A stretch of DNA of 64,000 nt from Rotaria macrura. Taxonomy: Eukaryota > Rotifera > Eurotatoria > Philodinida > Philodinidae. The notes beneath the pieces are model-generated. The model was not told the origin of the DNA. It saw only the letters and a program-made list of their open reading frames with translations, and made no database searches. Positions 12,456 to 24,746 of the stretch are shown here, piece after piece. The translations under genes were made by a program, and so were the position numbers. The first letter of the stretch is position 1. Every line of letters begins with the position of its first letter. The stretch spans positions 28,361-92,360 of the forward strand of contig OENT01000614.1 of NCBI GenBank assembly GCA_900239685.1, given 5' to 3'.

Positions 12456-15400
12456 ATGCGTAGTCGTACTGCGAGGCAAGTTTTTTTTCGTTTTAAACAA
12501 TATAGAAATCAATAGAATACCATTAAGTTGAGATGACAACAAAATAAACAAATATTTTTTTACTTTTAATCAACATCGATGAAGTCGATCGAGGTACTAA
12601 ATAGAATCGATTCAAGGAAAATATTATTTTTTTTTTCATTTCTAGCCTAATACACGGGACAGTAATTCTACTAAATTGCCTCCTTATCCTGTTGAACCTT
12701 CAACAACAGAAAATAATGCAGTGATACCGGATGAAAAGACTGCTGATATAATAACGTATGTACAGTATTCTAATAAGTAAGAAAATGAATCATTTCGTTT
12801 CAATCATAAGTGCTGTACAATATGGCTTTTATGAACGTGTCGTCGAATTGATTGAAGTGAATCCACAAATAGTAGTAGCACCACTCAATGATAATATAAC
12901 ATTACTTCATTGGGCAGCCATTAATAATCGTATTGAAATAGCAAAGTATTTAGTAAGTAAGGGAGCAAAAGTCGATGCTCTTGGTGGTGCACTTAATTCT
13001 TCACCATTATTTTGGGCTATTCGCGATGGGAAATTAGAAATGACTGTCTTACTTTTATCGCTTGGTGCCAAAACATCTGTATTCGACGAGGAAGGTAAAT
13101 GAAATTCTAAACACGCTATCATCAGATTTTGATTATTTCATTTTTCTTGTCTATTAGGTTTTGCATGCATTCATTTAGCGAGTATTTTCGGTCATACACC
13201 GATTCTTGCTTATTTGCTAGCTAAAGGCGAAGATATAGATTTCCCAGATAAATTTGGCATGACAGCATTAATGCATACGGCTCAGCGGGTGAGAAAGTAA
13301 GATGAAATCGGCTTCGATATTCAATGAAATAAATATATATGGTTTTGTTTTAGTCGTGATCCAATTCAATTACTTATTCGGTAAGAAAAAATATCTTACA
13401 ATGAATATGATCGTAGTCATAAAATTCGATCAATCTTTATTAGTTGTAAAATATTCTACATAGAACTTCCCAATCGAGACATTTTAATAGAATAGAATCA
13501 AAATATTGAATAAAAGATGTATAATGATCATGTTCGATTAAAAAAAGTTAACTGTTAAAAAATACGTAATGAGCGTTAAACAAAATTTTCTTGTCGAGAA
13601 CACGTATTGCAATTATTCTCGATTGTGATTATCAAAATGCATTGATAAGGATTACGATCGATCTCAATTCTGTAATGTTACGTGTTACCTTCTTAAGTCT
13701 AAGTCGGATTCAAATAATATGCACGCTATGAGACAGTGTCAATAGGAAAGTTGACTAACGCTATTCTACGACTTTTTTATTATTTAGTTTTGGTGCTTCA
13801 ATTAATTATCAAAATTTACTTAACAAATCGACTGCTCTTCATTATGCCGTCCTTGGTAATAATAAAGATGCAATACGTCTACTTTTTGATGCTGGCGCAA
13901 AGACTAATATACGTAATGCTGAGGTATGTTTATATGTTTTATTTGTGTTTCTATTAAAAGAAATGTTTTTGGTTTTAGAATGAAGATGTGTTTGATTTGG
14001 CAGCTAAATCATCTCATGGCCGTTATTTATTATTGTTTCTAAAAAGATTATCTTCTCCGAATAGTTTTTTACCACGATGGTTACAAGTCGATCGTCCATT
14101 GCGTCGTCTAGGAACAAAATCGTTACCTTATATTATTTTGATACTAATTGCTTGTATTATTGAATTGAATGTATGGTTCATTTATAAAGGTCTCATTTTA
14201 ATACTTTTATTTCTTCTAACACGTGGATATACGATGTGAGATAATTCCATACAATATGAATCGAATTTTGATTTATTTTGCTTTTAATTATAGAATATTC
14301 TTCGATGAAAATGTTCATCGATATTTACCTATTTCTATTGCACAAGCGTCTATATTTTGTCTCTATGCATGTTATTTATTTTATTTTCTGCCAAGTAAAG
14401 TATTGAATTCTAACGGTTATTTATATTCATTGTATCATGTAAATTTAGATATGAGTGTGATTTCTTTTAACTTTATTGGACTCGTTATATTTACATATTT
14501 TTCCTGGAGTAATTATTATCTTTCACAAAAAGTTGATCCAGGTTATATTTCAACAAATAGAGAACAGCAAAGTCGAGTGTGTAGTTTCACATTAGAAATA
14601 GAAAACATGTACTGTGCGTGTTGTTTTTTCTCGTTTTAGGTAATTATTCAATTAATTGAACAAAATTTATTTAACAACGAACATTTTTGTACATGGTGTC
14701 TTATTCGACGACCGTTACGATCAAAGCATTGCCGTGATTGTCAAAGATGTGTAGCGAAATTTGATCATCATTGCCCGGTAAATGATAAAATTGAGTATCG
14801 TCGATGCCTTCTTATCACTTCTGAATGTATAATGAGAAAGTTTAAAATAGCAAACTAGCAGCAACGACTTGGCCATATACTATTTATTGTTGTTGACAGG
14901 AATCAGTTCATTGACTTTTCATGGTCTTTACTGATAATCATTGTGGATTTGTTATGTGAAAGCACTACAAAACTAGTCGCAACGCTTTTATACGATAGAC
15001 ATTATATCAAAGAGATATGTGTATTTTGAATGAAACATCGTTGAACAGAATTAAATCAATCTGCCAAAGATTAGAAGTCGCTTAATTGTGTTATAAACTC
15101 ATAACTTTAGTGGAAAACAAGAACGAGACATTATTTGACTTGTGATTTGCATGAGATCGCTTGTCTATCATTCATTATTATTCCATAATATTATTGAAAA
15201 TAACTTCTATTAATTTCACAGTTTCTTATCCTATAAAGGACACAACCGCGATCTATAGAATGAAGAAGAAACATATTGCATATTTTATCATACTCGCATC
15301 GTATTATTCGATGAGAACTATTCTAAGAAATTCATTGAATTCAAATTGCATACATTTCCTCATATAAAAGTAAAGATTTCCAGTGAACGAATGAAATCTT

Positions 15401-16393
15401 CAATCTTTTTCATAAGATCTCTTAGTCAACTATGAATTCATACTATCTGGTATCACTTTCCTCTTTTTCCAGTTATGAAATTCATAAATAAACCACTGCG
15501 TTTCTTGATAACATCGAAGTAACAAAAGCTGAAATCATTCATAGAAAATATTAGTAACGACTGTGTAGAAGGCGATACAAAACGCAACAAACTATTCGCC
15601 GATTCTATGAGACAGAGATAGGAACTCATCTGTCTACATTCGATAATTATAAACAAACTAACTAAGATAAGTCCTTCTGCATTGTTTGCAATATTAATCA
15701 TGACAATATACTCTATGAATATAAGAAGAGAATCATTGAAAAGTCAAAATAATTATTTTGACATTTGTTTTCTTTTTTTTTTCTAGTGGATCGATAATTG
15801 TGTTGGTGATAAGAATTTACGGTACTTCGCTGGTTTCGTATTTTTTACACCGATATGTATTTGTTTTAATTTGTATGGTGCTTATCAATGTAAGTTAAAT
15901 ATTAATCCTAAATATTTGATAAATATATTCTTATGTTCAACTAGATTTCCGATTCAATTGTAATGTAACATCAGTAGAAACACTGATAGAAATATTGAAC
16001 TGTAAACCGTCTGCGATATGGTTTACATGCGTAGCTATTTTTCATTTTCTTTGGATAAGTGGTCTTTGTATAACACTTCTCAGCGAAGTAATTACAGAAT
16101 AATATTTCTTTTAAAAAATTCATGTTTTTATTGCTTCAAAGGTTCTATTTGGATTCACAACAAATGAACGGTTTAATTATTGGCGCTATAAATATTTTAA
16201 ATCTGGAACATCTAGTCCATTTTCATTCGGCTTGAAACAAAATTTCGTTGATTTAATTAATCGACGTATACTTTGCTACTCGCCATCAAACATTGATTGG
16301 ACACGTATTTATTCGATGGATGATTTTAGCGAAGCAGTTCCGTCACGATTAAGACGAATATCGAATACATCGAAAAATTCATTTAATGTTTGA
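12456..16393 (+). CDS. ZDHHC17: Palmitoyltransferase ZDHHC17 (HIP14) orthologue
   Basis: Twelve exons: 12456-12479 (tentative), 12646-12755, 12811-13094, 13158-13296, 13354-13380, 13788-13923, 13979-14235, 14294-14576, 14640-14777, 15787-15889, 15945-16087 and 16142-16393. All phases agree and the product is 631 aa; human HIP14 is 632. The N-terminal half has ankyrin repeats ([73 protein letters not shown]). Then come hydrophobic pairs, the DPG motif (KVDPGYI), a cysteine-rich domain ([18 protein letters not shown]), catalytic DHHCPWIDNCVG split by a 1,009-nt intron after DHHCP, further membrane spans, and the TTxE motif ([17 protein letters not shown]). The enzyme S-acylates membrane-associated proteins at the Golgi; the ankyrin domain recruits substrates. 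The first 24-nt exon rests on phase and length only, and its donor (GTTTTT) is weak. Confidence 0.93.
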
Positions 16394-17050
16394 TATGAAA
16401 AAAATAACATGTATCTGTAATAATGTCAATTGATGATGATATCGACATGTGTGATTGTATGAAATGTGATATGCAACATGATTCCCACGAAATACTCATT
16501 TTGTTATGTTTTGTCTTGTATTAACTGATATTGATCGAGCCAAAGGAAAGATAATCCAATTTGGTGTTAGGTTTTACTTTTTCTTTCACTTGTTCATATT
16601 CTCTTTCTGATGGAATCAAGTACGTTACAGAAAACGCAGTAAAATCAATTTTTATAATTCTGGCTTAATAATTTGACTTGCTTCTTTCCCTTCTCTTTCT
16701 TTTGTTCCATTAGTATTAAATCTTTTCATGATTAGAAAAGAAAACCAAGCATTCGACATATACACGTAGAATAGGCTTTGACTCCCCTTGACATGGGAGG
16801 CACAAGGGAGTCATTTTTTCTCCTTTTTTCCTGCTTGTAGTTCTTGTGCGTAATACTTCTGTTTTTCACGTATGTTTTTATGTTTCAAATTTATACGTAT
16901 GATCTGTATGCTTTTAGTCATATTTGAAGCAAGATGACGACTTATTCATGAGTTTTGAATTTTTATAAGTGTTTTTTTCCTTTCCTTGTCATTTGGTGCA
17001 CTCTCTTAAATAAATTATTTATGCATAAGAAAAACAATATACTTTCGTTT
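16394..17050. other. Spacer between ZDHHC17 and CEPT1
   Basis: Pyrimidine-rich non-coding stretch of about 660 bp holding the ZDHHC17 3' end and a G/C-rich hairpin near 16780. No open frame of note. The transcript of the next gene seems to begin, or be trans-spliced, at 17061. Confidence 0.4.
16779..16814. repeat. Imperfect hairpin with GACTCCC stem
   Basis: An inverted repeat pairs TGACTCCCCTTG with CAAGGGAGTCA around a loop of about 12 nt. The stem is G/C-rich against an AT-rich background, with a single bulged C. It lies between the ZDHHC17 stop and the CEPT1 start. It could be a 3' UTR structure, an intercistronic processing signal, or a scrap of a palindromic element. Confidence 0.5.
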
Positions 17051-17060
17051 TTCCTTTTAG
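17042..17060 (+). promoter_or_regulatory. Splice acceptor 7 nt before the CEPT1 ATG
   Basis: A pyrimidine run ending TTCCTTTTAG at 17060 leaves only seven bases before the CEPT1 ATG at 17068. No matching upstream coding exon is seen. It is either a 5' UTR intron acceptor or, as I think likelier, a spliced-leader trans-splice site. RNA reads carrying a common leader here would settle it. Confidence 0.55.
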
Positions 17061-17067
17061 ATATTAA

Positions 17068-20000
17068 ATGGCTACATCGAATCGAAATTTAAATAAAAGT
17101 CCATCGGCATTACTACGTCATAATGTGCAACAGCTAAAAGAACGAACTAATAAATTACAAAACAATGCAAAAGAAGCCGTTCGACGTATGCCCGTTGTTT
17201 TAACAGAGCTACAATTGAAACGTTTAGAAGAACATAAATATGCATCGGAAGGTACAACATTATTTGATCCATTCATGCAAGTATTTTGGAAATGGCTTGT
17301 TGGATATTGCCCAATATGGGTGGCACCAAATCTGGTAACTGTTATCGGCTTAGCAGTCAATATTGGTACAAGTGTCTTACTTATGATTGAAACAAATGGT
17401 GCCAAAGAACAGGTTGGTAACATTGATTTTTCTCGGCATGAATCATTAATTATACATTCATAGTGTTCACGATGGATTTATTTTCTTACGGCACTCGGAC
17501 TTTTTATTTATCAATCGCTTGATGCAATCGATGGTAAACAAGCGCGTCGTACAAATTCTTCGTCACCATTAGGAGAACTTTTTGATCACGGTTGTGATTC
17601 TGTATCAGCGGGTATGAAACATGAACGAAAGAGAAGCACAAGAGATGGGCAAAAATTTATATTGATTTTAGTCTTTGTCACAATTGCTTGTTGTTGTGCT
17701 GTGCAACTTGGTGTTTATCCATGGCTTATGTTTTGGGCATGTATGTTATCGTGTTTGGCTTTTTATTGTGCTCATTGGCAAACATATGTCTCTGGTAAAC
17801 TTAAATTTGGAAGGTAACACTAAATCAGTACATATTTTGCTATTGATTATATGAAAATCAAATTTAGACTCGACTGCACTGAAGCTCAATTTGCATTTAT
17901 TAGTATCCACTTATTGAGTACGATTTCACCTGGTTTTTGGTCAAAATCAGTAAGTACAATCTTCTTTATTTCATTCATCACCAGTATTTTCATTATTAAT
18001 TTTCCCTATCACGATTTTAAGCTTTTCAATATTTCTAAGCGCTTTGTTACGATTTTCTGAAAGAATCTACATTACGTACCATATTCCTGTAAAAAAATTA
18101 ATTCTTTATTCTCACTTAAAACATCCCCCCATACTCTAAAGCATTGAATAATATGAATTATTATCAATGGAAAAAAACTCGGCGTGCACTTTCTCAGACG
18201 TAGAGTCTGAAAATCTAGCTAAAGCGCGCTTTTATTCTTCAAATTTCTTTTCAATCGAAATAATATCTATTTGATAAGTAATAGAATATTTTGAAATTGA
18301 ATGTTTATGTTTTTAGGTAGACTGAAATGAACTCAAACTTTCGATTGATCGAAATATTAAATCCATTTTTTCTTATTATTCATTAAATATCTATCGTCCA
18401 TCTTGAAATCTGTCTAAAATTTGCATGTATCTCATCTCTTGATTTTCTCCATCATCATTATCATCTTTTGATTATTATTCTAATCAATGCCCCATAATCA
18501 TAAATTAACTCGATCGATAGAACAAGCATTGTTACGAAAAAATAAATCTTTTCATAAACCCTCTAGAAAGCAAAGTATACTGAGTGAGAAACGATGAAAT
18601 TATTGCCGATAGAAAGAATATTTTTATTATTCTTGTTTATTCTTTTAAGATACCATATTTACAAATTGAATATCGTATATTTATTTCAACATTAATGATT
18701 GGCTCGACAGTATGGAGTTCATTTAATAATATTCATGCTGTTTCACAAGGTGGTTGTGGAAGAAATTTTTCATCAGTAGCTGTAAGATACTTGATACTTG
18801 TTTCGTTTGTTTATTGTTCATGTAAGAAGGAAAAAATCTATCTAGGGAACAAGTATTATTTTTCCGGCTTGGCCTATTGGCTTTCTTATTTTTCTCTCCG
18901 TCGTTGCATCTAATTATTCAACATCGAGAGTACTTGAAGAACATACGTCACTTCTTTTACTTTGCTATGGTCTCGTGTTTTCAAAAATTACAAATCGTTT
19001 AATTGTTAGTAGTTTTTCTTTTTTGCTTTCTATTCAATGAGAATTTTATATTTATTCAATTAGGTAGGACATATGTCACGAAGTTCATTAAATGGATGGG
19101 ATACATCATATGTTGGACCGTTAGCTGTTTGTATTAATCAATATTTTAATTTATTAATCGATGAACATATTTTACTTTGGTTCTTTCTCGTAAGTTATTG
19201 ATATATTCGAAAAAATAAGACAATCAAATATTGATATAAAAAACGTCGAACTTTCAATATAGAAAAATCTTTCAATGGTTAATAGGTCATTCACAATTCC
19301 TTATGCTTATCTTAAATGAATTACAGTTGGTTCGTAGGTCAAGTTATAAGAATGGATATCATAGCATAATATTGAAAAAGACTTGAAATAGAAATAAAAG
19401 CAGGGACAAATTTTTTGAAACGATTATTCTACTGCAGACTATCGTGTAGAGTAACCTTACATGTTATTCATGTATTATCATTCATAATAGTTATTGTCAT
19501 TGTTGTGTGAAGTGCATTTGTATATATTCAAGATTGAAATGAAACAGGACAATTATTCATAAAAAAGAAAAACGAAATGTTTTTATAGTCAATTGAGTCA
19601 AGTGTACTAGTACAAGTACTCGAGTAGCTGGTCAGTTTCTTGTTTGTTTAAATTATAGGTGTTTTATTTGAAATTATTCTTTGACTCATAAAATGAAATT
19701 ATCTTGTTTTAATCCTATATATTTTTTAAAGAGTGCTATGAAGGTTACTGCAGCCATAAAAATTCTTGACAGCAAAAATGACTAATAACAGTTGATGTGA
19801 ATGTTTCTAATGTAGTAGAAACTACTAAAAAAAAAGAAGTGAAAGGAGTCATGATTGAAAAAAATCAGTACACGTTATATTAGATTTAAAATCGAAGTTC
19901 TACATACTGTGAAATTTCATGTTCAACGAAATTATTCATTATGAAGGTAAAAGATTATTTTTCACATTGGATACATTTTTATTAAAGTGCATTTAACTCA

Positions 20001-20634
20001 GAAGACATATGAAGAATTTCAAGAGTACACATTTTATTGAATCGAGTGATGGTCATAGTATGAATGAATTGTGGACACCTAAAAGCATGTCGTCATGATA
20101 AAGTTCAATGATTACCTTCAATAAAGGTCATTAGCAAAATATTTCGAAACATTAAGTATTAACGTACGGTAATTGATCACATTGGTTTGCGTTAGATCAT
20201 GTAATTCACTCGTAGTGATAGTTGCATTTTATTGGAGAATTTCACTTCTAAATTTTTCTAGACAATGTTGATGATCTGAAAAGTTAACTGATACAGGAGG
20301 TGTTGACACAGTTCGATAATTTCTTTTAAATCTCTCATGGTTTATTAAATAATTAGAGAAAAAAACTGCCGATACATTCATCTTACATGATGTAACGCAA
20401 GGTTTTCATGATCGAAAACACAAGGTTATTGAGTCTTTAAATCGATTTTCTCTTTATCCATTCGTAGTTGTTTTTTCAAGGTACTATGTTTTTTTTGTCT
20501 TCTTTTTTTAGCTTTACAATCTTTATGATCTACTTCGATACAACATTAAAGTTTGTCAAGAACTTTGTGATTTCTTAGAGATTCATTGTTTTCGAATAAA
20601 ACCAACGACAATGACATCGACTGATGAACATTGA
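17068..20634 (+). CDS. CEPT1: Choline/ethanolamine phosphotransferase
   Basis: Eight exons: 17068-17412, 17464-17611, 17672-17813, 17868-17949, 18650-18781, 18846-19004, 19064-19189 and 20512-20634. Phases agree throughout; 418 aa, against about 416 in human CEPT1. The enzyme transfers phosphocholine or phosphoethanolamine from the CDP-alcohol to diacylglycerol in the ER or nuclear envelope, the last step of the Kennedy pathway. The CDP-alcohol phosphotransferase signature DG-x2-AR-x8-G-x3-D-x3-D is complete (DGKQARR at about 138, then GELFDHGCD). Other family marks are [12 protein letters not shown], the SKITNRL region and [14 protein letters not shown]. Several membrane segments follow. Short introns (51-64 nt) alternate with long ones of 700 and 1,322 nt. 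CEPT1 and CHPT1 are close paralogues, so head-group preference is not settled by sequence alone. Confidence 0.94.
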
Positions 20635-20851
20635 TACTTTTTGAACGTTTATCTTTATCTTTTCTTTTTTTGTCTCTCTTTTTCTGTTCATTTAACTTTA
20701 TCCTCTTGTTTGTATCTCGACTAATTGTTGTATCTCTAGATTATATATTGTCGTTGTTCGTATTATCATATTATTTTAAATGTCTTTTATTGAAATCCAG
20801 CAAGAGTAAAGCAAGAAAATATCATTCAAACGGCTATCTGCTTCTTTTGTT

Positions 20852-20870
20852 TGTTTGTTTTTTATTCTAG
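20852..20870 (+). promoter_or_regulatory. Splice acceptor 29 nt before the NudE ATG
   Basis: A TTTG-repeat pyrimidine tract ends TTTATTCTAG at 20870, 29 nt before the NudE start at 20900 and 236 nt after the CEPT1 stop. The position and lack of an obvious upstream exon fit a trans-splice acceptor inside a compact gene cluster. Confidence 0.55.
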
Positions 20871-20899
20871 AAAAGGAAAAGAATATTTTTTATTTTGAA

Positions 20900-23508
20900 A
20901 TGGCTAATGATCATGACCCGACTACATTCGAAGAAGCCCTCGAACGTTATGTTGAATATAGAACACGTTTTGAACGTCTTGAAAATGATTTCGATGAATA
21001 TCAACAATCATCATTAAACTATGAACAAGAATTAGAAGTACAATTAAAACAACTTGATAGTCAAGCACATCGTTTACAACAAGAATTATTTGCTGAACGT
21101 ACACAAAATGAACAATATCGTGAACGTACTGAACAAACAATAAAACAAGTCGATAAACGCTTTGACCAATTACAAGAAGAATTGAATGTTTGCAAGAATT
21201 TAAACGAAAAACTAACTACTTATATACGGGAACTAGAACAAACCAATGATGATCTTGAAAGAAGTATGTGAAAAAGACAACGTTGGTTTTTCTCTATCCA
21301 TTCAAGAATTCAACATTTTTTTATTTTACTAACGCTAGGTAAAAGAACGTTACTTGACAGTTTATCAACGTTTGAAACACAACTCAACCGTGCATTAGAA
21401 CAAAATGCATTATTAGAAAATGAACTCGATGAAAAGCAACAGGTTAATAAGAAGACAAATCGATAGATATCAATACATTTGAATGTGTTTCCTTGGTTTT
21501 CATCGATACAAAATAGAGAGATCTGGGCTATTCAAAATACGAGAGTCGAAATCCAAGAACATATGACACAATAAATAATAACCAATATTTATACATATTT
21601 AAATAGCGGCATATCTATAGGAGAAAGAATATTTAGACTTCACACAAAAACCAACTGACACTTTCCAAACATGAAAGATCAAAAAGTTTGAACTTTATTT
21701 CTTGGTACAGATTTCTTAGTTTTGATTATTGCATGATGAGTAATCTCACGTCTCTCTATTCTGTTTTCGAAGAAAGTTATTTGAACAATATTTGCATGTG
21801 TTGTACTATCACACACGAATAATAATCAAAACAATCATTTGATTCTTGTCTCTTTTTTTTATTTCATAGCTAACTGAAACTGTACAGCGATTGCGTGATG
21901 AAACTAGAGATTTACGTGAAGAACTTGATGTACTACATAAAACAAATACAGAAAAAGCTATCAATGTCATGAATGCGTCTATAAAAGGAACACCGATTGT
22001 AAATAGTAGTCGAATGAAAAGTATTCTATCTGAAGCAGCAGCTTCTGGTGCAACACCAACACATGATTCGATTAATCGACAAGGTAAACATTTATAATAA
22101 AAAAAACTCTTATCACTATTCAGTTTTATTCAACAAAAGAATCTTTCGCAATGTGTCTCGCATTAAAAACAAGTGTTATTCTTACCATATGAATCAAACA
22201 GGGAAAATAAGTCAGTGTCGTTATTAGTTTGTCATTTAGACGATTAGTTACATTTTGACCACAGTTTACTAATAGTTGTTTATTTATGTGATAGCTTAAG
22301 ATAGCACTCCAGCACACTTCGAATGTTACTGATAAAAGAAACCGAGTGAAATCATGTTTTGTTTGTTTTTTCGTTGACTAATCTATCTGAATCACGTGAA
22401 GAATGAAAAATTTCATAAGAAATTTTTCGAAAATATATACGAGTCAAAATGATTCAAAGAAAACTTTCATACTGTTTGATTTTGTCGAACTACTGAATTT
22501 TCTATCATACTTGTGACAAGTAATTAAATTCATTACTATTTTCATGGAGTATCACATGTTGAAACTTTCAGACTACTCTATCGAATATTTTTCTATTGAA
22601 AGTCAATAAATAATTTGCATGGAATCAATATAAGACTTGCTAATATAAGCATGTATGAGATGAAAAATATCAAATCAAATATTGTACGAGTCAATAAATT
22701 CAAAAAAAATATAAGAAAAGAAAAAATAATTCAAACATCGTTGTTTTCTTTTCAGAAAACATTTCATCACTATTCAAGGTTCTTTTTCTATCTAACATGT
22801 GTACTACGCTTTCTTCAAGATTACTGTTACTTGTTCAGTATCATATATCGAACGAATGAGTGTGTAGGCTTTTCGAAAAATTCGAACTTTCCTCTCAACT
22901 TCGTCTCTTAGAATTTATCAAATTAAACTGATCATTCAGAATCAATAGCCATGTCAAAGAAATATAATAGAAACAATATAACGACTCCTTGCCGTCTAAT
23001 AGAGACGAAGTTGTTTTTCTTTTAATCATAACAGTTAACATACGAACATTTTCTAGGAATGAGTAATGGTCATCAAAAAGTACCATCGTCTCTACATGTT
23101 CAAAAAAATGGTGTTTCCACTCCTTCCACACCCAAACCACCTTCGTTATCTTCTGCGACAGACTTCAACCGAAATTTTATTCCTGGTTCTCCATCCTCAT
23201 CAACAGAGCCACAACAACAACAATTTACAACGAATATAAATAGTCCAAACGGTTATTCCACAACTCTACCAAATGACTTTACACAGCCACTATCGATTCC
23301 GACTCGATTACAATCTCTAAATTTAATAAATGAAGCATTTAGACGTTTCAGTGCTATCGAAGCAACACTAGCAGCTCAGCGTAAACAATCTCAAATGACA
23401 TCATCATCTATAAATGCACATCGTTCAAGACTTAATTCGACAACAACTAATGTTACAGCTAAACAGCAACAAAACAATGAATCAACGATGGCTCAAGCGC
23501 AATCGTAA
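20900..23508 (+). CDS. NDE1: NudE/NDEL1-like dynein regulator
   Basis: Four exons: 20900-21263, 21339-21442, 21870-22083 and 23057-23508; 377 aa, slightly longer than vertebrate NDEL1 (about 345). NudE proteins bind LIS1 and cytoplasmic dynein and act in nuclear positioning, spindle orientation and transport. The N-terminal 190 residues are a long charged coiled coil, with family-typical stretches YIRELEQTNDDLERSKR, TFETQLNRALEQNALLENEL and LRDETRDLREEL. The C-terminal half is low complexity, rich in Ser, Thr, Pro, Asn and Gln, with a QQQQ run and repeated TPSTPKPP-like sequence, and ends in a hydrophilic tail. I chose the ATG at 20900 because an upstream in-frame ATG (20855) overlaps the predicted acceptor. 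NDE1 and NDEL1 arose by vertebrate duplication, so this would be the single ancestral type. The last intron is 973 nt. Confidence 0.9.
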
Positions 23509-23671
23509 AATGATGAATTCAGATATATTTCTATAAATATACTGATAGAGTTTATTCTGTGTTTTGTTTTGTTTTTTGTTCAATCTCTCTCATTTTTTAT
23601 ATATACATATAGCTATTTTATTGCTTTTCTTCATTCGTCGTCCTTGATGATGAACACCAAGGATAATTATT

Positions 23672-23700
23672 CTTTTTTTTCTTTCTATTTCATATTTTAG
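23672..23700 (+). promoter_or_regulatory. Splice acceptor 50 nt before the CBX ATG
   Basis: A long T/C tract ends CATATTTTAG at 23700. It lies 192 nt after the NudE stop and 50 nt before the CBX start at 23751. A short TA repeat (about 23726-23745) lies between acceptor and ATG and would sit in the 5' UTR. Confidence 0.55.
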
Positions 23701-23750
23701 ACTTAGATACATCGATACATATATTATATATATATATATATATATCGATC

Positions 23751-24295
23751 ATGTCAGGCAATAAAAAGTCATGTGCAATGATATCGGCCAATAAAAAACG
23801 TGAAGAATCATCGAATAAAACATACACAGTTGAACGTTTACTTAAACATCGTAAACGAAAAGTAGACAACACAAATTTATTTTCTTTCGAGCATTGATAA
23901 ATACATGCTGATTTGTTTTTCTTCGTTAGGGTCGTATTGAATACTTAGTCAAATGGAAACACTATGATAAAAATCATAATTCTTGGGAACCCGAAGGAAA
24001 TATTCTTGACAAGTCTCTCATTGATAGTTATAAACAGCAAACAAAATCAATATCTCGACGTACTCTATCACCGAAGAAATCTCTAAGAAATCGAAATGAT
24101 GATTTATCATCGATGAATAATGATTGCAATGAACCAATAGAAAAAGATAACGACAATAATAATAAACAAGAAAATGTTTTGAATTCAACTTCTATTGATT
24201 ATTGGTATCCACCAACATGCGAACAAAAACCAAAATTTGCAATAACTGATGTCACTTCAAATAATGTTACAATTACATTTCGCGAATTGATTTGA
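23751..24295 (+). CDS. Polycomb-type chromobox protein (CBX)
   Basis: Two exons, 23751-23861 and 23930-24295, with a 68-nt GT-AG intron in phase 0; 158 aa. The chromodomain runs across the junction: YTVERLLKHRKRK, then GRIEYLVKWKHYDKNHNSWE and PEGNILDKSLIDSY. Aromatic-cage positions (Tyr, Trp, Trp) are present, so it should read a methyl-lysine mark such as H3K27me3. The C-terminus, WYPPTCEQKPKFAITDVTSN then NVTITFRE, resembles the Polycomb C-box, which in CBX2/4/6/7/8 and Drosophila Pc contacts RING1. That points to a PRC1 subunit, not HP1, because no chromoshadow domain is seen. The linker is short, basic (SRRTLSPKKSLRNR) and then acidic/Asn-rich. It is small, near the size of CBX7. An AATAAA lies at 24463. 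Confidence 0.88.
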
Positions 24296-24738
24296 TAATA
24301 TTATTGTTTGGCTCGTACCTTTTCTTTTTAATGAGAATTTATTATAATGTCAGATAAATGTGTGTGGTTTTTATTGTAAATTCTGAATAATATCTTATCA
24401 TTATTACTTGTAAATGTATTGCTGCTATAATCCGATTGTATATACAAATTTTTTATATTGTTAATAAATTTGACATGAAAATGAAAGTTGTCTATTAACA
24501 TTCACTAAGTATGAATACAGAACGTATGAAGAACGAGGTAACTTATTTACAATTGCATTGAATATGTTTGAATCAAATTATTAGTATAAAAAGAAAACAG
24601 TATTCTTCCATTAACAGATCACTAAAACAGACGATGACTTCATCAGAAGCTTGAATACAAATTTTTCTTTTAAAGTTTAGCATTAACTTTCTCTTCACTT
24701 CCCGTCATCTGATTGCTGTAGCTGAAAAGCATGAGTAT
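24296..24738. other. CBX 3' region and spacer
   Basis: It contains the CBX 3' UTR with an AATAAA signal at 24463-24468. The rest is AT-rich spacer up to the mobile element at 24747. No gene is seen. Confidence 0.5.
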
Positions 24739-24746
24739 GTGTGAAG

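Noticed and set aside
12442..12479. Alternative ZDHHC17 start at the ATG at 12442
   Set aside because: That frame does not agree in phase with the next exon, whereas the ATG at 12456 does and gives the family length.
20855..20899. Upstream in-frame ATG of the NudE frame
   Set aside because: It overlaps the predicted acceptor at 20870 and encodes a hydrophobic lead unlike NudE proteins.
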